Shown here piece after piece: positions 1 to 7,874 of a stretch of DNA of 64,000 nucleotides (the stretch's first letter is position 1; every line of letters starts with the position of its first letter). Source of the DNA: Paenibacillus lactis (GTDB taxonomy: Bacteria > Bacillota > Bacilli > Paenibacillales > Paenibacillaceae); contig NZ_JAGGKI010000008.1 in NCBI RefSeq assembly GCF_017873605.1, positions 223,957-287,956 on the forward strand, written 5' to 3'. The notes beneath the pieces are model-generated. The model had not been told where the DNA came from. It saw nothing but the letters and a program-made list of their open reading frames with translations, and made no database searches. Position numbers and translations under genes: made by a program.

Positions 1-1
1 A

Positions 2-388
2 ACGGGGCCATGCCCGCAGGATTATGCCGGGACCGCTCCGCTGTGTGAGCCGGAGGCTAGAGCCTTATACGAGCATACCCTGGACATATCCCCTGTAAGG
101 GCGGTTTCCCTGCACAGCCAGGGGAAGGAGATCTATTGGAATTACAGGGATTATGAGCCGCCTGAGACCGAAGACTGGGCAAGGATTTTGGGCAAGGCAG
201 CGGGCTACCGCCCGGTCAAGCTGCAGGGCAGCGATGCCGGGTATAAAGATTGGTTCATTCAGCATTACCGGAGACCCGGCTTTACCGTTGAGATCGGTTT
301 TGGCGTAAATCCGCTCCCGCTGGAGGATTTTGAAGATTTATGCGTTGAGGCAGGCTCCATTGCCGCCGCGTTCATGTCACTGAAATAA
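2..388 (+). CDS. M14 family zinc carboxypeptidase, C-terminal part (partial)
   Basis: The gene enters from the left edge; the open frame starts at base 2 and ends with TAA at 386-388, giving 128 visible residues. The fragment reads like the end of a gamma-D-glutamyl-diaminopimelate peptidase or related M14 peptidase. It has a YAGTAPLCEPEARAL segment, the third zinc-ligand His in VSLHSQGKEIYWNY, and the catalytic Glu in RPGFTVEIGFG, closing with the usual NPLPLEDF helix. Such enzymes trim peptidoglycan peptides during sporulation or wall turnover and often carry LysM repeats at the N-terminus, which would lie outside the window. An internal ATG at 188 is not a plausible start because the domain continues upstream of it. 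The family call is firm; the exact substrate is inferred. Confidence 0.87.
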   Translation, partial: TGPCPQDYAGTAPLCEPEARALYEHTLDISPVRAVSLHSQGKEIYWNYRDYEPPETEDWARILGKAAGYRPVKLQGSDAGYKDWFIQHYRRPGFTVEIGFGVNPLPLEDFEDLCVEAGSIAAAFMSLK

Positions 389-441
389 CGTTGGGATTTG
401 AAACGGAAGCGATGCCGAGCTCGTATATCCTTTAGGAGCAG

Positions 442-480
442 CCGCTGCATGGAATCTCCTGCAGCGGTCTTGTTATTTTT
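442..480 (+). terminator. Rho-independent terminator after the M14 peptidase gene
   Basis: An 8-bp perfect stem (CCGCTGCA / TGCAGCGG) with a 10-base loop is followed by a T-rich tract interrupted by G and A. It lies about 55 bases after the peptidase stop codon. Confidence 0.7.
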
Positions 481-580
481 CGCCACGGCTTATGGCTTAA
501 GACCCGGCCAAACGGAAGGCTGAGGAACATTGTATAGAATAAACCGTCTTATAGACCGGAAGGCTGTAATTTGAAGATTG

Positions 581-599
581 GGTAATGATAATCATAACT
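581..599 (+). promoter_or_regulatory. Candidate Fur box
   Basis: GGTAATGATAATCATAACT matches the classic 19-bp Fur consensus GATAATGATAATCATTATC at 15 of 19 positions. It ends 25 bases before the start codon of the 89-residue membrane protein gene and overlaps a weak TTGAAG-16-CATAAC promoter-like pair. It would put that gene, and possibly the HesB-like and DUF1450 genes after it, under iron control. The match is seen; the regulation is inferred. Confidence 0.55.
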
Positions 600-624
600 G
601 CGGCTCGAATGGAGGGATAGCATC

Positions 625-894
625 ATGAAATGGAGAAGATTATGGTCGCTGCGGCGCTGGTCGCATGTATTTCAGCGTATTTTCGGTTATATCGCCTCCT
701 CCGAGGTTTCACTGCCGGACAAGCTCTTGTTTCTGGTTCCGGTCATACTCTACTGGGTGCTCCCGGATCTGATGCCTCTGCTGCCGATCGACGATATCGG
801 CTTTACGATGCTGCTGATGAACTGGTTCGTTTCGCGCGTCGAACGAAAGTATCCCCAATTGCTGCAGGACAAGCAGCGGCGAACGGTGAAATAA
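625..894 (+). CDS. Small membrane protein, DUF1232/YkvA-like
   Basis: This is an 89-residue protein with GGAGGG at 611-616, eight bases before the ATG. After a basic N-terminus it has a hydrophobic stretch (about residues 31-52) containing VLPDLMPLLPIDDIGF. That resembles the core of DUF1232 (YkvA-like) proteins, in which a short helix is followed by a P-x-D-x(n)-P-x-DD-G pattern. The C-terminus is basic. The molecular role of the family is not known. A Fur-like box lies immediately upstream, and the next genes are a HesB-fold protein and a DUF1450 protein, so a link to iron supply is plausible but unproven. Confidence 0.72.
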   Translation: MKWRRLWSLRRWSHVFQRIFGYIASSEVSLPDKLLFLVPVILYWVLPDLMPLLPIDDIGFTMLLMNWFVSRVERKYPQLLQDKQRRTVK

Positions 895-1042
895 GGCTGC
901 TTAAGCTTTGCATATCCAGAGGAAATGGCCTGGTCCTACCGTACGGGAGGGAATTGCCTCATTACCCTGCTCTTGCGCATATTCCTCACTATGGTCTACA
1001 ATAAACTATTGAATGCATCATCTTAGAGGAGATGAACGAATA

Positions 1043-1345
1043 GTGAAATGTAAAATCACCCGCAATGCGGCCAAGGTTATAAAGCGTGAAATGGCGAAGG
1101 AAGAGAATGCAGGAAAGCTGCTTCGGGTTATCGTGACCCATGCGCACGGCGATCATGCCCACTACGGGCTTGATTTCGATACGCCGAAGGAGAACGACGA
1201 AGTGGTTGCGACCGATAAAGAGATTGATGTGATTCTGGAAAAGGGGCAGCCGTTCCTTGATGGCGTCAAGATTGATTATCTCTACTTTCCACAGGAAGGC
1301 TTCGAAATCACGAATCCGTCCAAAGGCAATCACGGCGACCACTAG
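1043..1345 (+). CDS. HesB/IscA-fold protein lacking the cluster cysteines
   Basis: A 100-residue protein starts at GTG 1043, with AGAGGAG at 1025-1031; an ATG at 1013 has no ribosome site. The whole chain follows the A-type Fe-S carrier pattern: NAAKVI helix, LRV strand, DEV segment, LDGVKIDY, and GFEITNPS near the end. Canonical members have one Cys after the LRV strand and a C-terminal Cys-Gly-Cys. Here those sites read HAHGDHAH (His33, 35, 38, 40) and NHGDH (His97, 100), and the only Cys is residue 3. It therefore probably does not carry a classical [2Fe-2S] or [4Fe-4S] cluster and may bind another metal, or iron directly. A DUF1450 gene follows after 27 bases and a Fur-like box lies upstream. 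The fold is well supported; the metal is an inference. Confidence 0.82.
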   Translation: MKCKITRNAAKVIKREMAKEENAGKLLRVIVTHAHGDHAHYGLDFDTPKENDEVVATDKEIDVILEKGQPFLDGVKIDYLYFPQEGFEITNPSKGNHGDH

Positions 1346-1372
1346 GTTGCTGCAGTAAAGAAGGTATGAAAC

Positions 1373-1594
1373 ATGGCAAATGATATAAGAGTCTGCGAGA
1401 AATGCAAGCATACGAGACTGAAGACCCTTATCCCGAAAATCAAGAAAATGGCGCCTGACGCCGAGATCAAAATTGGATGCAAATCTTACTGCGGACCGTG
1501 CGGCAAACGTGCATTCATTTATATCAACGGCCGATATGTCAGCGCGCCGACGGAGGATGAAGTGCTCGCCAAGGCGCAGCCGTTCATCAAGTAG
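1373..1594 (+). CDS. DUF1450 (YuzB-like) protein
   Basis: A 73-residue cytosolic protein with AAGAAGG ten bases ahead of the ATG. It has a CxxC pair (Cys8, Cys11) and the family signature GCKSYCGPCG (Cys36, 40, 43), followed by INGRYVSAPTEDEV, which matches DUF1450 proteins such as B. subtilis YuzB. The fold resembles a small thioredoxin-like or metal-binding unit, but no biochemical function is established. It sits 27 bases after the HesB-like gene on the same strand and is probably co-transcribed with it. The next gene has its own ribosome site 125 bases on. Confidence 0.85.
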   Translation: MANDIRVCEKCKHTRLKTLIPKIKKMAPDAEIKIGCKSYCGPCGKRAFIYINGRYVSAPTEDEVLAKAQPFIK

Positions 1595-1719
1595 ATTCCA
1601 GGCGAGCATAATTTGACGGCTTCACCCTGATAATTCCCTTATGAAGGGTATAGTTCCTGCCTTGTCCATCCATGCTAAGAAGGCAACAGGAACCTGAACT
1701 TCAGAAGGGAGCAACCAAC

Positions 1720-1986
1720 ATGAACAGCCACGATTCCAGTCTTCATTCCAACAATCCCAGCAATAGCGCTCTGGATTCCGTAGAAAAGCTGCACCGTGCC
1801 GTATCCTCGGCAATGTCGCATCCTACGGAGCAGCTGATCCGGCAGGCTGAGAATTCCCTCTCCCACACGGAGCGGGCGGTTTCTCAGGTGATGGAGCAGG
1901 GAAGTCCGAACGCCGTAGAATTGGCGGAAGAGCTGTTAGGCGAGGAGAAGGAACGTCTGTCCAAGCTTCGTTCAAGCAAGAAATAG
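1720..1986 (+). CDS. Small acidic helical protein of unknown function
   Basis: An 88-residue protein starting at ATG 1720 with AGAAGGGAG ahead of it; an in-frame ATG at 1672 has no ribosome site. The first 20 residues are rich in Ser and Asn and look disordered. The rest (HPTEQLIRQAENSL to EEKERLSKL) is amphipathic helix without hydrophobic segments or cysteines. The length and charge pattern resemble small Bacillales spore or stationary-phase proteins of the YtzC/DUF2524 kind, but I cannot assign it. A strong terminator follows the stop within 20 bases. Confidence 0.7.
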   Translation: MNSHDSSLHSNNPSNSALDSVEKLHRAVSSAMSHPTEQLIRQAENSLSHTERAVSQVMEQGSPNAVELAEELLGEEKERLSKLRSSKK

Positions 1987-2001
1987 GTATGAATCCTGTG
2001 C

Positions 2002-2044
2002 AAGCCCGCTATTCGAGCATTAAAGCTCTATAGCGGGCTTTTTT
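2002..2044 (+). terminator. Rho-independent terminator
   Basis: AAGCCCGCTA pairs perfectly with TAGCGGGCTT across a 19-base loop and is followed by TTTT. It ends the 88-residue protein gene. Confidence 0.88.
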
Positions 2045-2118
2045 GTAGTGTGCGGCCCAATCATCCGGCCCGTTTAGCGATGCGTACCCGATCGGCCGAC
2101 ATCCAGGTCATTTTCCAC

Positions 2119-2171
2119 AAAATAAAGCCCCTGTATCCACTTGGCTGCCCAAATGGACGAACAGGAGCTAT
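2119..2171 (-). terminator. Terminator of the LTA-synthase-like gene
   Basis: Read on the minus strand, AGCTCCTGT pairs with ACAGGGGCT (one G-T pair) and is followed by TTATTTTG. It begins right after the stop codon of the sulfatase gene. Confidence 0.65.
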
Positions 2172-2174
2172 TGA

Positions 2175-4166
2175 TCAAGGTTTTGAGATTGCAGAAGAAC
2201 TCGAAGCTTTAAATTGACGGAGCAAATCATACATGATCACCTGATCCGACACCTGCAGCATTTCCTGCGTTTCCTCATATCCCTGGCTGCAGGCCTGAAT
2301 ATCGGTCGGCTGACGGCTAGCCAGATCATAGCAGGTGCCGCCCTGAAGTCCGGCGGCCTCGGATGGCAGATAGAACACCTTCCCGTCGGAAAATGCCCCG
2401 GTACGCAGCGGAATCAGCCGCTCTTCGTCTCCGAATAGATGCCCGCCGATCCAATAAGGGTCTGCCGCTATCCCAAGCAGGTGGAGAATCGAAGGCGCCA
2501 CATTCATCATGCCGGAGGGTTCCGGATACACGCCCGCACTGCCGCCGTCCGGCAAATGAATGAGGAGCGGTACTTGATTCATGATCTGCTCCATATCGAG
2601 CGGACTTAGCTCGCGTCCCAAAAATTTCTCGTAGTCCTCTTTTTCCTTAATGGAGTTGTCATGGTCCCCATAGATTAACAGGATGGTGTTATCCCACAGC
2701 CCCTGCTCCTTCATCTGCTCGACGAGCTCGCCGAACGCAGCGTCAACGTAATGAACCGACTGAAGATAATCCCCCAGCATCGATCCCTCGAGTCCGCCGA
2801 TGTCCAGCTTGCGTTCCGCTTCGGGGAGATGATACGGATGATGGCTTGACAGGGTGATAAGAAACGAATAGAACGGCTGCTTGATATTCTTCATATAATC
2901 GAGCGACTGGTCGAATAAGGCTTTATCGCTCAGGGACCAGCCCAGCACATCGTTCATCACGAAATCTTTCTTGCTGTAAAAATGGTCGTATTTCATCTCG
3001 CGGTACATCGTCGTCCGGTTCCAGAAGCTTGCATCATAGGAGTGAAAGACGTTGGCGGAATAGCCCTGGTCCTTCAATATTTCCGGAAGGGTATCGAAAT
3101 CACGGTCCGCGTAGCGGGTAAATACGGAGCCCGTCGGCAGCGGCAGCAGCGAGCTGTGCGTGACGAAGTCGGCGTCGGAGGTCCGTCCCTGTCCGGTCTG
3201 ATGATAAAAATTGCTGAAATATAAACTCTCCTTCATCAGTTTATTGAGATTCGGCGTAATTTCCTGACCGTTCACGGATTGTCCGATCACGAAGTTCATC
3301 AAGGCCTCCTTTTGAACCATGATGACATTGCTGTCTTTATACTTCCCGAACAACCCGCCTGCATTCGGCTGGGTGGACCTCCTGGCCTCAAACCATTCCC
3401 GAATCCGCTCGATCTCCGTCCCGGCGAGCTTCGGCTGGCTGATGACATGATCCCGGCTGTAGCGATACAGATCATAGCCATGAAAGCCGATCAATCCGGT
3501 AACGTTATACAGCGTAATATTCCACCAGTTGCCTTCGAACAGGCCGACCGCCCACGTATCCGACGCCCGTTTAATGGGAACCAAGGTCATGCCAAGACCC
3601 AGGATCAGAGCGAGTGACCCGGATACGAGACGAAGGATAAGCCTTCTTCTTCGCTCCTGCCGAAGCTCCCCTGCAAACGATAGTCCGCGTGCCGCCCCGG
3701 ATCCTTTTTTACGCAGCAGCATGATGACAGTGAACGGGATCATGACCAGCCAATCGATAACAAAGAACAGATCTCCCGCGTCTGTCAGGGACCGGATGCT
3801 GTCGCCCAGCGAGCTGACCTGACCGGCTTGAAGCAGCACCGGCACCGTTATGAAATCGTCGAAATAGCGGTAGTATACGAGGTCTGCATAGAGGATGCCG
3901 GTCCACAGCATGTTTAACAGCGTCAAGGAGACGAGCCTTGCCTTAGGGGGAAGCCACAGGGTCCAGAACGAGACGAGAAGCAGCGAGCCGACCGCAATGA
4001 CATAGTCCGCCTGATCGAGCTTGATCTGGGTCAGCCGGAGCCTGTCGTCGAACAGAACCAGCTTGTACATCATGAGTATGAGAAAGATCCAAAATGCCGT
4101 GAATCTGTAGTGTAAAATACGGGCGACCCGACTTCGCAGGCCACGCCTGGCGTGAAATGATAGCAA
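2175..4166 (-). CDS. LTA synthase family membrane sulfatase
   Basis: A 663-residue polytopic protein. The N-terminal third has about five membrane helices. The extracellular part is an alkaline-phosphatase-like sulfatase domain typical of LtaS, YfnI or YqgS. Metal and catalytic residues are visible: Glu287 in VQKEALMNF, nucleophile Thr329 in GQGRTSDADF, and the late metal site YGDHDNS. Such enzymes move glycerol-phosphate from phosphatidylglycerol onto lipoteichoic acid. The start needs care: an ATG at 4190 is in frame, but the ribosome site GAAGGAGGG lies inside its coding sequence and sits nine bases before a TTG at 4166, so TTG is the better start. The gene stands alone between its own terminator and that of the upstream methylase gene. 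Whether it is the main synthase or a primase cannot be told here. Confidence 0.92.
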   Translation of the reverse strand: MLSFHARRGLRSRVARILHYRFTAFWIFLILMMYKLVLFDDRLRLTQIKLDQADYVIAVGSLLLVSFWTLWLPPKARLVSLTLLNMLWTGILYADLVYYRYFDDFITVPVLLQAGQVSSLGDSIRSLTDAGDLFFVIDWLVMIPFTVIMLLRKKGSGAARGLSFAGELRQERRRRLILRLVSGSLALILGLGMTLVPIKRASDTWAVGLFEGNWWNITLYNVTGLIGFHGYDLYRYSRDHVISQPKLAGTEIERIREWFEARRSTQPNAGGLFGKYKDSNVIMVQKEALMNFVIGQSVNGQEITPNLNKLMKESLYFSNFYHQTGQGRTSDADFVTHSSLLPLPTGSVFTRYADRDFDTLPEILKDQGYSANVFHSYDASFWNRTTMYREMKYDHFYSKKDFVMNDVLGWSLSDKALFDQSLDYMKNIKQPFYSFLITLSSHHPYHLPEAERKLDIGGLEGSMLGDYLQSVHYVDAAFGELVEQMKEQGLWDNTILLIYGDHDNSIKEKEDYEKFLGRELSPLDMEQIMNQVPLLIHLPDGGSAGVYPEPSGMMNVAPSILHLLGIAADPYWIGGHLFGDEERLIPLRTGAFSDGKVFYLPSEAAGLQGGTCYDLASRQPTDIQACSQGYEETQEMLQVSDQVIMYDLLRQFKASSSSAISKP

Positions 4167-4294
4167 TGTTAGATTCCCTCCTTCTAGCATCGGGAGTTCC
4201 CCGATTCGAGCCGGTGTTATCGATGATTACATTTATAACATAAATGAGGCGCAAACTCATATGTCCCCCAAGAGGATGCAAGCTCTCGAAAGAG

Positions 4295-4318
4295 CAAAAA
4301 GCCGCCCTGCAGGCGGCT
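4295..4318 (-). terminator. Terminator of the THUMP methylase gene
   Basis: On the minus strand GCCGCC-TGCAG-GGCGGC is followed by TTTTTG, 38 bases after the methylase stop. A second small hairpin (GCTCT-cgaa-AGAGC, 4282-4295) abuts it. Confidence 0.85.
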
Positions 4319-4356
4319 CTGGCGTGATAGGCGTGATATAAAGCCTTGCTCCAGCT

Positions 4357-5511
4357 TTACGATTGTTCAGGCGCAGGTTTACGCGGAGGTAACGGGCCTA
4401 AGTACTGATAGTACTGGCATTCGATCCGGCCGTTATACAGCTTGCGCCGCTTGTCCGCCTTGCGGCCGAAATAATGCTCGAACTGCTTGGTCGGGCTGAG
4501 CGCGAAGAAGGACCATGTCGGCAGCGCCCCGGTCATCGTGCCCAATTGGCGGATCAGCCGCTCTACCTCCGGCTTATCGCTCAAGCGCTCGCCATACGGA
4601 GGGTTCGTGATGATGCAGCCGAATTCTCCTTCAGGCAGCGCTTTGGCGGCAGGGAGAATCTTAAAGTCGATCTCGCCGGCAAGTCCGGCGCTTTTGGCTG
4701 CCGCCTTGGCCACTTCGATCGCCTTCGGATCGATATCGCTTCCCGCGATGTGAAGCGGGATGTCGTCGGTTACGGCATCGAACGCTTCTTCTCGCGCCTC
4801 CTCCCACAGCTTATCCCCGATGATACCCCAGTGCTCGGAAGGGAACGAGCGGCGCAGACCCGGCGCGATATTCCAAGCTTGCATAGCGGCTTCAATCAAT
4901 ATGGTACCGGAGCCGCAGCACGGATCATACAGCGGACGGTGGGGACCCCAGCGGCTGATCTGCAGGAGGGCGGACGCCATCGTTTCCTTCAGGGGCGCCT
5001 CGGTCACGAGCTTGCGGTATCCGCGTTTATGCAGAGCCGGTCCCGTCGTATCGAGCGTTAATAAAGCGCGGTCTTTCAGCAGCGACACTTCGATGACGTA
5101 CCGGGGACCGTCTTCGGGAAACCACTCGGTACGATGCGACAGCTTTAGCTTCTCCACGATCGCCTTCTTGACGATCCCTTGGCAGGCGGGAACGCTGCTC
5201 AGCTGGGATTTATGGGAGCGTCCTTCGACCGGGAATTCCCCGCGCGCGGGAATCCACTGCTCCCAAGGGAGCGCTTTGGTTCCCTCAAAGAGCTCGTCAA
5301 AGGTCATCGCTTTGAACTCGCCCATTTTCACCAAAATGCGGTCGGATGTCCGAAGCCACAGATTGCAGCGGCAAATATCGATCAGGTCGCCGGAGAAGGT
5401 CACTCTTCCGTTCTCTACTTCCATATCGGTATATCCGAGCTCCTTCAGTTCCCGGGCGACAATAGCTTCAAGGCCCATAGGGGCGGTTGCGATCAATTGT
5501 AATCGAGGCAT
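4357..5511 (-). CDS. THUMP-domain class I rRNA methyltransferase (YpsC/RlmL-like)
   Basis: A 384-residue protein. The N-terminal THUMP region (about residues 1-155) is followed by a Rossmann methylase with motif I DPCCGSGTILIEAA, motif II AGSDIDPKA and the N-methylase catalytic motif NPPYGERL. This layout matches B. subtilis YpsC and the N-terminal half of E. coli RlmL, which makes m2G2445 in 23S rRNA; target identity here is inferred. Two in-frame ATGs compete. The one at 5529 has no ribosome site, whereas ATG 5511 has GGAG twelve bases upstream, so 5511 is preferred, with moderate confidence. The gene is divergent from the O-methyltransferase gene and ends in a clear terminator. Confidence 0.93.
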   Translation of the reverse strand: MPRLQLIATAPMGLEAIVARELKELGYTDMEVENGRVTFSGDLIDICRCNLWLRTSDRILVKMGEFKAMTFDELFEGTKALPWEQWIPARGEFPVEGRSHKSQLSSVPACQGIVKKAIVEKLKLSHRTEWFPEDGPRYVIEVSLLKDRALLTLDTTGPALHKRGYRKLVTEAPLKETMASALLQISRWGPHRPLYDPCCGSGTILIEAAMQAWNIAPGLRRSFPSEHWGIIGDKLWEEAREEAFDAVTDDIPLHIAGSDIDPKAIEVAKAAAKSAGLAGEIDFKILPAAKALPEGEFGCIITNPPYGERLSDKPEVERLIRQLGTMTGALPTWSFFALSPTKQFEHYFGRKADKRRKLYNGRIECQYYQYLGPLPPRKPAPEQS

Positions 5512-5678
5512 TAACGGTGTCAACTCCATTTAACATGTGTACGGCGCTTCACGCCGCCGGTTCAATCTTTATAGTATAGGCGATTGCATTCGCCAAGACA
5601 ATTGTCTTATGATAGACCTCGTTAGGTTTAACGGATCATTTTAAGGCTTAAAGCCTGAAACAAAGGAGGCGGCATCAC

Positions 5679-6311
5679 TTGCTGACGACCCCTGACGATT
5701 ATGTTAATCAATTATATCCCGAAGATGACGAGCTCAAGCAGGTACTGCAAGCCATTAGGGAAAATGGGATGCCCGAAGTATCCGTAGCACCCGCTTACGG
5801 CAGGCTGCTGACACTGCTCGTGCAGACTTCAGGCGCGCGCAGCATACTGGAGATCGGCGCCCTCGGCGGCTACAGCGGCATCTGCCTCTGCCGGGGTCTT
5901 CCGGCTGATGGCAAGCTCACCTCGCTCGAATTGAAGGAGGAGTATGCGCAGCTGGCCGGCCGCCATCTGGAGAAGGCGGGCTTTAAGGATCGGGTGGAAT
6001 ACCGGATCGGTCCTGCGGCGGACAGTCTGGCGGAGCTGAAGCGGGAAGGGAAGACGTTTGATTTTTTCTTCATCGATGCCGATAAAGAGAATTACCCGCT
6101 GTACCTGGATTATGCCATCGAGCTGGCGAATCCGGGAGCGCTGATCGCAGGAGATAACTGCTTCCTGCGCGGAAGAACGCTGAATTCGGATAAGAACGGT
6201 CCATCGGTGCAGGCCGTACGCCGGTTTAATGAACGAATCGCGACGGATGACCGGCTTGTGAGCACGCTGCTCCCTGCTTACGACGGGCTGATTCTGGCAC
6301 GAGTAAAGTGA
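5679..6311 (+). CDS. SAM-dependent O-methyltransferase (CCoAOMT-like family 3)
   Basis: A 210-residue class I methyltransferase. It starts at TTG 5679 with AAAGGAGG nine bases ahead; no ATG lies nearby. SAM-binding motif I is ILEIGALGGYSG, the acidic end of beta-2 is LTSLELKEEYA, and the metal site typical of the Mg-dependent catechol-type family is FFIDADKENY followed by GDNCFLRGR. Bacterial members methylate catechols, or in some cases hydroxyuridine in tRNA (TrmR/YrrM). The ligand here is unknown, and YrrM is a reasonable alternative. The gene is monocistronic: a divergent neighbour lies before it and a strong bidirectional terminator after it. Confidence 0.9.
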   Translation: MLTTPDDYVNQLYPEDDELKQVLQAIRENGMPEVSVAPAYGRLLTLLVQTSGARSILEIGALGGYSGICLCRGLPADGKLTSLELKEEYAQLAGRHLEKAGFKDRVEYRIGPAADSLAELKREGKTFDFFFIDADKENYPLYLDYAIELANPGALIAGDNCFLRGRTLNSDKNGPSVQAVRRFNERIATDDRLVSTLLPAYDGLILARVK

Positions 6312-6320
6312 ATGTACCCA

Positions 6321-6366
6321 CAAAAAGGGAGATCCCGGACGTATGCCGCCGGGATCTCCCTTTTTG
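6321..6366. terminator. Bidirectional terminator
   Basis: AAAAAGGGAGATCCCGG pairs with CCGGGATCTCCCTTTTT, with T-runs on both strands. It separates the convergent O-methyltransferase and MFS genes. Confidence 0.93.
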
Positions 6367-6389
6367 TGTATGGGTTCTTATGTGTGCCG

Positions 6390-7610
6390 CTACCGGAATT
6401 TCGGAGCAGGCTTGCTCGCAAACAGCTTCCTTCTTACCCACAGCATATTGATGATCAGCAGGCAGCCGGAGGTGATGAACAATCCCTCGATCCCGATAAA
6501 CCCGGCTAAAAAACCGCCGATGACGGCGCCCAGCATATTGCCGAGCGCGAGCGAGCTTGTGTTGAAGCCGAATGAACGGCTCTCCATACCGTCCGGCGTG
6601 TACGAGCGGATCAGCGCATTGACGCTCGGCAGGAGTCCGCCCATAAAGACGCCCATCATGAACCGCACCAGGATCAGCTGCCACACGGACTGTACGAATG
6701 CCTGCGGGATCAAGGTGAGCCCGGTGCCGATCAAGGCATACGTCAATATCCGATGTGCACCGACCTTGTCGCTTAGCCTTCCGAGGATCGGTGAGGCGAT
6801 CATGTTGGAGAGGCCGGTTACCGCAACGACGAAGCCGGCCCATATCGCGATATCCTCGGCCGTGCCGTGAAGCTTCTGGACGTACAGCGGCAAGAGCGAC
6901 ATCGGACTGATCATTGCGAACTGCAGCAGAAACGTAACGGCGAACAGTGACGGAAGCTGCGGAATATGGCTGAGCTCCTTCAGGCCGCCGATAACCGAGA
7001 CCTGAGGCGTGTGAGCGGCTTCCTCCCGGTCGAATTTTTCCTTAACCAGAAACAAGGCAAGCAGCGAAGCGGCAAATATCAGACCGCCTGTAATGAAGAA
7101 GATCGGACGGTATCCGACCCAGTTGGCCATGACGCCGCCGATCAAGGGGCCAAGGATCGTTCCGGCAACTTGTCCGGATTGCATGATGCCCATGGCAAAG
7201 CCCATCCGGTTCTTCGGCGTGGTGCCCGATACAAGCGATATCGCCGCCGGGTTGAAGCCGGAAATCGTCCCGTTCAGCAGACGCAAGGCAAGCAGATGCC
7301 ATGGATGGGTGGCAAATCCCATACAGCCGATAACGATCGCCATGCCGAACCCCGAACGAAGCAGCATCAGCTTGCGGCCGTACTTGTCGGCCACCTTCCC
7401 CCAGATCGGTTGAAAAATAAATGAGGTCAGGAAGTTGGCTGCGAATATGAGTCCTGCCCATACTCCAATTTCCCGTTCCCCCGTGACATGGAGGTCCTGC
7501 GCCAAATACAGTGTCAGGAACGGGGTGATCATCGTCATCCCGGAGTTGACCAAAAACTGCCCGAACCAAAGCACAATGAGATTGATTTTCCAACGGTTCA
7601 ATGTGCTCAC
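6390..7610 (-). CDS. MFS multidrug exporter, DHA1/MdtG-like
   Basis: A 406-residue protein with about twelve membrane helices. It starts at GTG 7610, with AAAGGA five bases upstream. The loop 2-3 signature of the major facilitator family is present as GKVADKYGRKLM, and again in the second half as GRLSDKVGAHRI. The TM5 antiporter motif is GQVAGTILGPLIGG. These mark a proton-driven drug exporter of the DHA1 class, closest in feel to MdtG and its Bacillus relatives; the actual substrate cannot be read from sequence. It is convergent with the O-methyltransferase gene and divergent from hemE. Confidence 0.92.
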   Translation of the reverse strand: MSTLNRWKINLIVLWFGQFLVNSGMTMITPFLTLYLAQDLHVTGEREIGVWAGLIFAANFLTSFIFQPIWGKVADKYGRKLMLLRSGFGMAIVIGCMGFATHPWHLLALRLLNGTISGFNPAAISLVSGTTPKNRMGFAMGIMQSGQVAGTILGPLIGGVMANWVGYRPIFFITGGLIFAASLLALFLVKEKFDREEAAHTPQVSVIGGLKELSHIPQLPSLFAVTFLLQFAMISPMSLLPLYVQKLHGTAEDIAIWAGFVVAVTGLSNMIASPILGRLSDKVGAHRILTYALIGTGLTLIPQAFVQSVWQLILVRFMMGVFMGGLLPSVNALIRSYTPDGMESRSFGFNTSSLALGNMLGAVIGGFLAGFIGIEGLFITSGCLLIINMLWVRRKLFASKPAPKFR

Positions 7611-7719
7611 TCACTTCCTTTCTAAGCTGTCCAGCCCGAAGTGATCCGGGCCCTCAAATTATGCATACCCTAAAAAATGCCGTTCTTTCAGTATAACACA
7701 TCTGAAAAGCGCCAAATGT

Positions 7720-7741
7720 TGACAATGTCATAAGATTGTCA
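7720..7741 (+). promoter_or_regulatory. Inverted repeat upstream of hemE, possible operator
   Basis: TGACAAT-N8-ATTGTCA is a perfect 7-bp inverted repeat. It overlaps a TTGACA hexamer (7719-7724) and lies about 150 bases before hemE. I do not recognise the cognate regulator. Confidence 0.4.
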
Positions 7742-7773
7742 TCTGATTTTCATAGGATGTCCATGTAAGACGG

Positions 7774-7802
7774 TTGTTACTTACTTTTAAAAAGGGCATA
7801 AT
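7774..7802 (+). promoter_or_regulatory. Sigma-A-type promoter of hemEH
   Basis: TTGTTA, a 17-base spacer and CATAAT (five of six matches) form a good promoter, predicted to start transcription near 7809, about 66 bases before the hemE ATG. Confidence 0.6.
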
Positions 7803-7827
7803 GAACATTAGGAAACTTTATACACAT

Positions 7828-7857
7828 TGATGAACTATGATGAACTATGATGAACTA
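7828..7857 (+). repeat. Three tandem 10-bp repeats in the hemE leader
   Basis: The unit TGATGAACTA occurs three times without mismatch, ending 17 bases before the hemE start and just ahead of its GGGGG ribosome site. Confidence 0.9.
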
Positions 7858-7874
7858 TTGATGGGGGCCTAATC

